In this document: piece by piece, positions 57,960 to 64,000 of the stretch
Layout: each line of letters begins with the position of its first letter
Position numbering within the stretch: the first letter of the stretch is position 1
Origin: Roseicyclus mahoneyensis
GTDB taxonomy: Bacteria > Pseudomonadota > Alphaproteobacteria > Rhodobacterales > Rhodobacteraceae
Assembly (NCBI RefSeq): GCF_003148775.1
Contig: NZ_QGGW01000002.1
Span: 248,001 to 312,000 of the forward strand
DNA: 64,000 nt
Direction: 5' to 3'
Made by a program: the position numbers and the translations under genes
Notes under the pieces: model-generated
Told to the model about the DNA's origin: nothing
Seen by the model: the letters and a program-made list of their open reading frames with translations, nothing else
The model's database searches: none

Positions 57960-59396
57960 ATGGCTGACCGCCGCTTCGATGCCTTCGTCTTGTTCGCCGA
58001 GATGCGGACAGGTTCGAACTATCTCGAGGACAGCCTGAATGCCCTGCCCGACCTCACCTGCCATGGCGAAGTCTACAACCCCACCTTCCTCGGCCATCAC
58101 AACAAGTTCGAGCTTTTCGGATACGACATGGACCGGCGCGAGGCAGATCCCTTGGGTCTGCTCCGCGCGATGATCGAGAAGACCGAGGGTTTGCCGGGGT
58201 TCCGTCTGTTCCATGACCATGATGATCGGGTGGTCGACGGCATCTTGCCCGATCCCCGCATCGCCAAGGTGATCCTTACCCGCAATCCGCTCGACAGCTA
58301 TGTCAGCCGCAAGATCGCCACTGCGACCGGGCAATGGCGACTGACCGATGCCAAGAACCGCAAATCGGCCAAAGTCGTCTTTGACGCCGCCGAGTTTGCC
58401 GAGCTGATGGACCGGCTAGCCGGTTTTCAAGATCGGTTGCGGCGCGGGCTGCAGGTGACCGGGCAGACGGCCTTTCATGTGCGCTATGAAGATATCAACG
58501 ACCCCGAGGTGCTGAACGGGCTGGCGATGTTTCTTGGCTCCATCGGGCGGGTTGAGGGAGCTTCGAAAAAGCTCAAGCGCCAGAACCCGGGCGAATTGGC
58601 CGACAAGGTGGAGAACTACGACGAGATGATCGCAGCCCTGCGCGACGTCGACCGGTTCGGATTGACGGCCAGTGCCGACGCAGAAGTGCCCCGCGGGGCC
58701 TCGGTGCCGAACCTTGTCGCCCATCCCTCGGCTGGCTTGTTGTTCATCCCGCTCAAGGGATCGCCCGAACAGGCGGTGCTGGACTGGATGGGGGATATCG
58801 GCGGCGTTGGGCGCGACGCGCTGCTCAGGCGCATGTCGCAAAAGGAGTTGAGGCAGTGGATGAAGGACCATCCCGGCTACCGCAGTTTCACTGTGCTGCG
58901 CCACCCGGTGAAACGCGCCTACAACAGCTTTTGCCGCTTCATCTTGCCCGATGACCGTCCCGCTTACGAGGACCCGCGCAAGGTCATGCGGCAACGCTAC
59001 AAGCTGCCGATCCCCGCCAAGACCCCCGGCCCCGATTGGACCGAGGCCGAGCAGAAGGCGGCCTTCCTCGCCTATCTGGAGTTCCTCAAGCCCAATCTTG
59101 ATGGGCAGACCAGCGTGCGTGTCGATACCGCATGGGCAACGCAATCGGCGATCTTGCAGGGCATGGCACAGGTTCTGACGCCCCATGCCCTGATCGACGA
59201 GGAGGAGATGGCGACAGCCCTGCCCGATCTGGCGCGCGCTGTGGGCGTGAGCGATGTTCCGGCGCTGCGCGACGAGGTTATCCCGACGCCTGTTCCGCTG
59301 GACCGCATCTATGACGGCAAGATCGAAAAGGCGGCAATCGACGCCTACCGCCGCGATTACCTGACGCTCGGTTTTCCGCGCTGGAACAAGCGGTAG
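57960..59396 (+). CDS. Two-domain sulfotransferase
   Basis: This 478-residue protein has a first sulfotransferase domain with PAPS-binding 5'-PSB loop RTGSNYLEDSL (16-26) and 3'-phosphate motif LTRNPLDSYVSRK (106-118), followed by a second, divergent sulfotransferase-like domain: LLFIPLKGSPEQAVLDW (260-276) and TVLRHPVKRAYNSF (311-324). The second 5'-PSB loop is degenerate (no clear KxGxxS/T). Stf0/NodH-like proteins carry the first pattern. It lies 3 nt after the GT14 gene and probably sulfates a surface sugar, with cysQ removing PAP. Confidence 0.83.
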   Translation: MADRRFDAFVLFAEMRTGSNYLEDSLNALPDLTCHGEVYNPTFLGHHNKFELFGYDMDRREADPLGLLRAMIEKTEGLPGFRLFHDHDDRVVDGILPDPRIAKVILTRNPLDSYVSRKIATATGQWRLTDAKNRKSAKVVFDAAEFAELMDRLAGFQDRLRRGLQVTGQTAFHVRYEDINDPEVLNGLAMFLGSIGRVEGASKKLKRQNPGELADKVENYDEMIAALRDVDRFGLTASADAEVPRGASVPNLVAHPSAGLLFIPLKGSPEQAVLDWMGDIGGVGRDALLRRMSQKELRQWMKDHPGYRSFTVLRHPVKRAYNSFCRFILPDDRPAYEDPRKVMRQRYKLPIPAKTPGPDWTEAEQKAAFLAYLEFLKPNLDGQTSVRVDTAWATQSAILQGMAQVLTPHALIDEEEMATALPDLARAVGVSDVPALRDEVIPTPVPLDRIYDGKIEKAAIDAYRRDYLTLGFPRWNKR

Positions 59397-59400
59397 CCGG

Positions 59401-59865
59401 TCAGGCTGCCTGGCTTGATTCGTGGTCGGTCAGCAGTGTGTGCAGCGTTGCGGGGTCGGAATTTGCCCGCAGCTTGGCGCATAGGGCGGCATCGCGCAGG
59501 GTGCGCGACACCAGCGCCAGCGCCTTGAGATGGTCGACGCCGCTGTCGGCGGGGGCAAACAACGCAAAGACCAGATCGACCGGCTGCCGATCCGCGGCAT
59601 CAAAATCGATCGGGCGTTCCAGCCGCAAAAAGGCACCGTGCACCTCGGTCAGGTCCGACAGCCGCGCATGCGGCAGCGCGACGCCATGCCCAACACCCGT
59701 GGGCCCGAGGCTCTCGCGTTCCTGCAGCGCGTCGAAGATCATGCCCTCGGGTAGGCCGATCAGGCCATGCGCCTGATCGGCGATGGCCTGCATCAGACGC
59801 TTCTTGCTGGTCACATCGCTCAGCACCTTGACGGCCCGCGGCTTCAGCAACGAAGACAGGTTCAT
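59401..59865 (-). CDS. ptsN: PTS nitrogen-regulatory EIIA component (PtsN)
   Basis: PtsN (154 residues) is the EIIA-Ntr regulator of the nitrogen phosphotransferase system. The phosphorylated His66 is in GVALPHARL (61-69) within the conserved GPTGVGHG segment. The ATG at 59865 follows AAGGGATGGG; the frame upstream to 59916 was rejected. It lies 77 nt downstream of hpf, and is convergent with the sulfotransferase gene. Confidence 0.93.
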   Translation of the reverse strand: MNLSSLLKPRAVKVLSDVTSKKRLMQAIADQAHGLIGLPEGMIFDALQERESLGPTGVGHGVALPHARLSDLTEVHGAFLRLERPIDFDAADRQPVDLVFALFAPADSGVDHLKALALVSRTLRDAALCAKLRANSDPATLHTLLTDHESSQAA

Positions 59866-59942
59866 CCCATCCCTTTCGTGACCCTGATGTCGGATCGGTT
59901 GAGCGCGGCGGGCCATTCACTGGCCCGCATCGCGCAATGTGT

Positions 59943-60518
59943 CTACTGCATCCGGGGATCGACCCAACCGACGTTCCCGTCGTCGCGCCGGTAGACGATA
60001 TTGACCCCGCTGTGCTTTTCGTTTCGGAACACCAGAAAGGGTGAGCCGGACAATTCCATTTGCATTACTGCCTCACCCACGCTCAGAGATGGGATCTTGG
60101 TCTCCATCTCGGCCACGATGATCGGCTGCAGATCCGTGGGCTCTTGTTCCTCTTCCTCGTGCCCGGATGCGGCGAGGACATACATCGGCGCGTCTAGGGT
60201 TTCAACGGGCTGCGGACGGTCGCGGTGATGGTCCTTGAGCCGCCGTTTGTAGCGGCGCAGCTGCTTTTCCATCTTCTCGCATGACGCGTTGAAGGCGGCA
60301 TAGATCTCATGCGCGTGCCCTTTGGCCGAAGCGGTCAGGCCGGTGGACAGGTGCACCGTGGCCTCGCACAGGAATTCGGACCCGGATTTGGAAAAGATCA
60401 CGGTCGCATCGGTCGGCCGGTCGGAGTACTTTCCGACAGCCGCACCCAGCGTGTCGCGCACATGGGTTTGCAGCGCCTCGCCGATGTCGATCTGTTTACC
60501 ACTGATTTGATAGCGCAT
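59943..60518 (-). CDS. hpf: Long-form ribosome hibernation promoting factor
   Basis: This 191-residue protein (also called RaiA/HPF-long) dimerises 70S ribosomes in stationary phase. The N-terminal S30AE domain (about 1-100) contains QISGKQIDIGEALQTHV, and the C-terminal dimerisation domain ends in LVFRNEKHSGVNIVYRRDDG. The ATG at 60518 follows GGAGGAT. A TTGACA on the minus strand (60717-60722) in the 224-nt upstream gap may be part of its promoter. rpoN, usually next to hpf, is absent. Confidence 0.93.
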   Translation of the reverse strand: MRYQISGKQIDIGEALQTHVRDTLGAAVGKYSDRPTDATVIFSKSGSEFLCEATVHLSTGLTASAKGHAHEIYAAFNASCEKMEKQLRRYKRRLKDHHRDRPQPVETLDAPMYVLAASGHEEEEQEPTDLQPIIVAEMETKIPSLSVGEAVMQMELSGSPFLVFRNEKHSGVNIVYRRDDGNVGWVDPRMQ

Positions 60519-60599
60519 GGATCCTCCGCACTTCGGACACGCGGGGTGCAGGCCCGGCATGGGCTGCCCGTCCCGCGCGAAAAGATGTTCGGTTGTTTC

Positions 60600-60640
60600 T
60601 CGCTAAGGGCGATCCGGGGGCCGTTTTCGCGGCCCTTTGT
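60600..60640. other. Gap between lptB and hpf with a G+C-rich hairpin
   Basis: The 224-nt gap 60519-60742 holds no gene. A GGGCCG/CGGCCC hairpin (6-bp stem, 6-nt loop TTTTCG) lies near 60618-60635. A run of purines follows on the minus strand. No function is assigned. Confidence 0.3.
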
Positions 60641-60742
60641 CCGGGGTGCGGACGTGAAGATCAGGGATGAAGCAAACGCGAACATCACCACCATTAGGCG
60701 ATGGTGCGTGGTCTGTTGTCAACGCAAAGCGGTGGGGCGGCC

Positions 60743-61510
60743 TCACGAGATCCGGAAGCTCTGGCCCAAATAGACGCGCCGCACGGTTTCGTCGCGTACC
60801 ACCTCGTCGGGCACGCCGGATTTGATGATCGTGCCCTCATGCAAGATGTAGGCGCGGTCGACGATCTCCAGCGTTTCGCGCACGTTGTGATCGGTGATCA
60901 GAACGCCGATGCCACGGGTTTTGAGATCCTGCACAAGGTGGCGGATGTCGCCCACGGCGATCGGGTCCACCCCGGCAAAGGGTTCGTCGAGCAGCACATA
61001 GCGCGGGTTCAAGGCAAGGCAGCGCGCAATCTCCGCCCGGCGCCGTTCGCCCCCCGACAGCGACAGCGCGGGCGCGCGGCGCAGGTGACCGATGGAAAAC
61101 TCCGACAGCAGTTCCTCCAGCCGCTCAAGCCTGCGCGCGCGGTCGCGTTCCACCACTTCGAGAATCGCAAGGATGTTGTCCTCGACCGACAGTCCGCGAA
61201 AGATCGACATTTCTTGTGGCAGGTAGCCGATGCCCGCCCGCGCGCGGCGATACATGGGAAATTGCGTCACGTCCTGTCCGTCGATGGTGACGCTGCCGCC
61301 ATCGGGCGTGATCAGCCCCGCGATGCAGTAGAAGGATGTGGTCTTGCCCGATCCGTTCGGCCCCAGCAGGGCCACGACTTCGCCCCGCGCCAGACGCAGC
61401 GAGACGTCGCGGATCACCGGGCGCTTGCGGTAGCTCTTGCGCAGGCGGTCGACGACAAGGCCCTGACTGCCATCTGTGACGCTGAAGCCGAAGCTGGGCC
61501 GTTCGGTCAT
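60743..61510 (-). CDS. lptB: LPS export ABC transporter ATP-binding protein LptB
   Basis: LptB (255 residues) powers LPS transport through the Lpt bridge. Walker A GPNGSGKT (50-57), the signature LSGGERRRAEIARCLA (151-166) and Walker B YVLLDEPFAGVDP (171-183) are intact. Its ATG overlaps the lptA stop by 4 nt. It belongs to the lptC-lptA-lptB-hpf-ptsN series. Confidence 0.95.
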   Translation of the reverse strand: MTERPSFGFSVTDGSQGLVVDRLRKSYRKRPVIRDVSLRLARGEVVALLGPNGSGKTTSFYCIAGLITPDGGSVTIDGQDVTQFPMYRRARAGIGYLPQEMSIFRGLSVEDNILAILEVVERDRARRLERLEELLSEFSIGHLRRAPALSLSGGERRRAEIARCLALNPRYVLLDEPFAGVDPIAVGDIRHLVQDLKTRGIGVLITDHNVRETLEIVDRAYILHEGTIIKSGVPDEVVRDETVRRVYLGQSFRIS

Positions 61511-62004
61511 TGATCGCCACCCAGAACGGTGCGCACGCGCCCGTCGACTGTGCCCGTGCCGGTCGTCATGTCGATCAACATCCGGTCGCCGGCAATCGCC
61601 GTCGGCCCTTGCGTGACCAGCACATCGCCCGACAGGGTCAATAGCGCGGTCTGAACCGCATAGCGCGCTTCGGCCCCCTCCGCTGCATCAGCCCCGCGTG
61701 TGACCAGAACCCCGCCCGTGGCGATGACATCTTGCACCCGCCGTGCACCCGTGTCGGTTGTATAGACGATCTCGATCCGGCCTGCGGTCATGCGAAGATC
61801 GCCCTGCATGACGATCACATTGCCCTCGAACACGGCGTTTCCGTTGGATTGGTTCACGGTCAGGCTATCGGCCGTCACCTCCACCGGTTGGTTGGCGTCA
61901 TGGGCGACACCCCCGAAGCCGACTGCCACCTGCGCCAGCGCAGGCCCCGAAATTCCGAGGATGAAGGCCAAAAAGAACGTTCTGAAAAATGCGGACATGG
62001 TCAT
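61507..62004 (-). CDS. lptA: LPS transport periplasmic protein LptA
   Basis: LptA (165 residues) bridges LPS across the periplasm. It has an N-terminal signal peptide (AFFRTFFLAFILGISGPALAQ, residues 5-25 in outline) and the OstA-like beta fold VTADSLTVNQSNGNAVFEGN. The start at 62004 has an alternative ATG two codons on. It lies 9 nt after lptC and overlaps lptB. Confidence 0.92.
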   Translation of the reverse strand: MTMSAFFRTFFLAFILGISGPALAQVAVGFGGVAHDANQPVEVTADSLTVNQSNGNAVFEGNVIVMQGDLRMTAGRIEIVYTTDTGARRVQDVIATGGVLVTRGADAAEGAEARYAVQTALLTLSGDVLVTQGPTAIAGDRMLIDMTTGTGTVDGRVRTVLGGDQ

Positions 62005-62013
62005 GGTCTTGGG

Positions 62014-62610
62014 TCAATCCTGCGGCTGGTATAGCAGCCGAACGCCGCCGGTGAAACTGAGGAAACTCTCACCGTCGAGGCCGGTGAGAGTCATCGCGCC
62101 TGCCTCAAGCGTCAGGCCAGGCCCGGTCAAGACGATGGCCTCCGGCGCGGCCAGGTCCATGCTGTCCAGACCCACGGTCAGCCGGTCGGTGGACATCTGG
62201 TAGCCTGTGGTCACCACCACGGTGACAGAGCCGTCAAGGACGACGACCTGTCTGGCCAATTCCAGATCGCCCCGGTCTGCCGACAACAGCAGCGCTGCGC
62301 CGTCGGACAGGCTGAGGCGACTTTCGACGGCCGTCATCAATATGGTGTTGGGGTCCTGTACGGCCGCGGCGGCAGTTTCGGCCACCAACGTTACCTCGCG
62401 CCCGTCGTCCAGCGTTCCGGCAAAGCGTGGCCGCGACAGGCGTTGTTCGCGCACAAGCTGGTCGACATCCACCTGCGCAAAGGGCAGGGCATCCTCGGGG
62501 TCGGGCGTCCGCGAAAACAGGAACAGCGTCGACAACAGCGCCAGCGCGATCAATGGCAGGGCCACCTTTGCCCAGGCGACCGTCGTGGAATATCGGTTGC
62601 CGCGTGCCAT
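62014..62610 (-). CDS. lptC: LPS export system protein LptC
   Basis: LptC (198 residues) passes LPS from the inner-membrane transporter to LptA. It has one N-terminal membrane anchor (about 14-30, KVALPLIALALLSTLFLFS) and a beta-rich LptC/DUF1239 domain. The ATG at 62610 follows GAGGGTCC; the longer frame to 62709 runs into rnd and was rejected. It is the first gene of the lpt series. Confidence 0.9.
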   Translation of the reverse strand: MARGNRYSTTVAWAKVALPLIALALLSTLFLFSRTPDPEDALPFAQVDVDQLVREQRLSRPRFAGTLDDGREVTLVAETAAAAVQDPNTILMTAVESRLSLSDGAALLLSADRGDLELARQVVVLDGSVTVVVTTGYQMSTDRLTVGLDSMDLAAPEAIVLTGPGLTLEAGAMTLTGLDGESFLSFTGGVRLLYQPQD

Positions 62611-62623
62611 CGGACCCTCGACC

Positions 62624-63235
62624 TCAATGGGCGAAGATGTCGATCTCGGGCCATCCGGCAAGGTCAAGCTGCGCGCGGGCGGGCAGGAAATCGAAACACG
62701 CTTGCGCAAGGTCGGTCCGCCCTTCGCGCTCGAGCATCACGTCGAGTTTCGCCTTGAGCCGGTGCAGATACAGCACGTCCGACGCGGCATAGGATTTCTG
62801 TGCTTCGCTCAGCGAAACCGCGCCCCAGTCCGAGCTTTGCTGCTGTTTGGAAATGTCGATGTCGAGCAATTCCTGCAGAAGATACTTCAGCCCGTGGCGG
62901 TCGGTATAGGTGCGTACAAGTCTGGATGCGATCTTGGTGCAATAGACGGGTGAGGCCAGCGCGCCGAAGGCGTGATACATCACCGCGATGTCGAAACGCC
63001 CGAAATGGAACAGTTTCAGAACCTCCGGGTCACGCAAGAGGCGCGCCAGATTGGGTGCATCTGTCTGGCCCTTGTCGATCTGCACCAGATGGGCGTCGCC
63101 GTCGCCCGAAGACAGTTGGACAACGCACAGCCTGTCGCGCTGGGGGATCAGCCCCATGGTCTCGCAATCAATTGCGACAATGGGGCCCAGATACAGTCCG
63201 TCGGGCAGATCGTTCTTGTAGAGGTGATTGGTCAC
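62624..63235 (-). CDS. rnd: Ribonuclease D-like exonuclease
   Basis: This 203-residue DEDD exonuclease trims tRNA 3' ends. ExoI is VAIDCETMGL (18-27), and the DXE and YxxxD-type YAASDVLYLHRL segments are present. It lacks the HRDC domain of E. coli RNase D, as is usual in alphaproteobacteria. The start is a GTG at 63235 (AAGGGAC upstream). The longer frame to 63394 reads through the tRNA-Leu gene and was rejected. Confidence 0.9.
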   Translation of the reverse strand: MTNHLYKNDLPDGLYLGPIVAIDCETMGLIPQRDRLCVVQLSSGDGDAHLVQIDKGQTDAPNLARLLRDPEVLKLFHFGRFDIAVMYHAFGALASPVYCTKIASRLVRTYTDRHGLKYLLQELLDIDISKQQQSSDWGAVSLSEAQKSYAASDVLYLHRLKAKLDVMLEREGRTDLAQACFDFLPARAQLDLAGWPEIDIFAH

Positions 63236-63313
63236 GCGCCCGTCCCTTTCAGCATCCAGTCGGAGCCAGCTATGCCCCAACCTGCCCGAAGGCGCCAGAG
63301 CGTCGAAGGGATT

Positions 63314-63400
<87 letters not shown>

Positions 63401-63472
63401 AGGTGTCGTGAGCGGGGCTGATATATCCGCATCGCGGGGCTGTCAACGGGCCAAACCCGGGAAAATCGGCGC

Positions 63473-64000
63473 TTAGTAATCGCGCTCGAAAAAGACACCC
63501 AGCCTCGAGGTTCCATCGGTCGAAAACGTTCCACGCGCGGTGATGTCGGGCGTCAGGTCGATGTTGAGCGAGGCACCCGTGTTGCCGTCCTGGTCAATGA
63601 CGACGTCCGTATAGACATTGTCCGACAGGTAGCGCCCGGCGCGCAAGGCGGCGTTGCCCTCGGCGTCGGTCTGAAGGTCCAGATCGTCGAGGCCCAGGCC
63701 CTCGCGCAGGGTGGCGAAGATGCCGGACTGGCTGGAACCGCCCGCCAGCGAAGCGGCGGCATCGGCCATCTGCAACAATTGCACCGGTGACAGGGCCGAG
63801 ACCGAGCGCCCGAACAGAAGCTGGGCCAGAACCTCGTCCTCTGGCAGGGCCGGGGTGGACGTAAAGCTGATCTCGGGCGCGCTGATCCGGCCGATCATGT
63901 TCACGCCGATGGTATAGCCTCCGTTGCGCGACGTGGCCAACAGGCGGATGTACGGGTCAAAGTTGCCTTGCAGGGTTGCAGACCCATCCGTCAGGTCCAG
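63473..64000 (-). CDS. tamB: TamB-like (DUF490) translocation and assembly module protein, C-terminal fragment
   Basis: Only the last 175 residues or so are in the window; the frame stays open to base 64000. The C-terminal TamB/DUF490 domain is recognisable from EDEVLAQLLFGRSVSALSP and the closing strands LTPDITARGTFSTDG and GVFFERDY. TamB is an inner-membrane-anchored protein that works with TamA or BamA in lipid or protein transport to the outer membrane. The start and full length cannot be judged. Confidence 0.88.
   Translation of the reverse strand: MDLTDGSATLQGNFDPYIRLLATSRNGGYTIGVNMIGRISAPEISFTSTPALPEDEVLAQLLFGRSVSALSPVQLLQMADAAASLAGGSSQSGIFATLREGLGLDDLDLQTDAEGNAALRAGRYLSDNVYTDVVIDQDGNTGASLNIDLTPDITARGTFSTDGTSRLGVFFERDY

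Overview
This window is about 64 kb of GC-rich alphaproteobacterial chromosome. It most likely comes from a photosynthetic member of the Rhodobacteraceae (Roseobacter/Rhodovulum-like). The basis is the classic crtEF-bchCXYZ-pufQBALMC photosynthesis superoperon next to a rho-mnmE-mnmG-rsmG-parAB origin-proximal block with alphaproteobacterial synteny. I see no transposases, phage genes, integrases or CRISPR arrays. Genes are tightly packed, with many 1-8 nt stop/start overlaps, and only one gap exceeds 300 nt (28756-29276, the proposed replication origin).

Region 1 (1-18352) is the photosynthesis gene cluster. A rightward pucC-like/bchP/idi operon ends at a hairpin terminator and meets the leftward dxs. 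Leftward, in transcription order, come crtE, crtF, bchC, bchX, bchY, bchZ, pufQ, pufB, pufA, pufL, pufM, pufC and dxs. crtD-crtC run rightward, divergent from crtE. Four exact TGT-N12-ACA (PpsR/CrtJ-type) palindromes lie in the bchC and crtE/crtD promoter regions. PufC carries only three CxxCH haem motifs instead of four. The genes together supply isoprenoid precursors (Idi, Dxs, CrtE), carotenoids (CrtCDEF), late bacteriochlorophyll steps (BchXYZ, BchC, BchP) and the reaction centre/LH1 proteins.

Region 2 (18390-28755) holds housekeeping genes. hslV and hslU are separated by a translationally coupled polytopic membrane protein. Next come a lipoprotein alpha/beta hydrolase, an Smr-domain protein, mltA, a Tim44-like protein, fxsA, secB, dnaQ, coaE, aroE and maf.

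Region 3 (28756-38530) is the proposed origin and partition block. A low-GC intergenic region with DnaA-box-like 9-mers lies between divergently oriented maf and rho. It is followed by mnmE, mnmG, rsmG, parA and parB, with two perfect 16-bp parS sites, and then by leftward hemW, rdgB and rph.

Region 4 (38593-49261) contains hrcA-grpE, mutS, a malic enzyme (maeB), dnaK-dnaJ (with a sigma-32-like promoter) and alkB.

Region 5 (49263-59396) looks like a surface-glycan locus. It has a KpsM-like ABC-2 permease, cysQ, a KdsB-like cytidylyltransferase, four glycosyltransferases, galU and a two-domain sulfotransferase. The pairing of a sulfotransferase with a PAP phosphatase suggests a sulfated polysaccharide or glycan.

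Region 6 (59401-64000) is the leftward lptC-lptA-lptB-hpf-ptsN block without the rpoN usually found between lptB and hpf. It is preceded by a ribonuclease D gene, tRNA-Leu(CAG) and the C-terminal end of a TamB-like protein that runs off the window.
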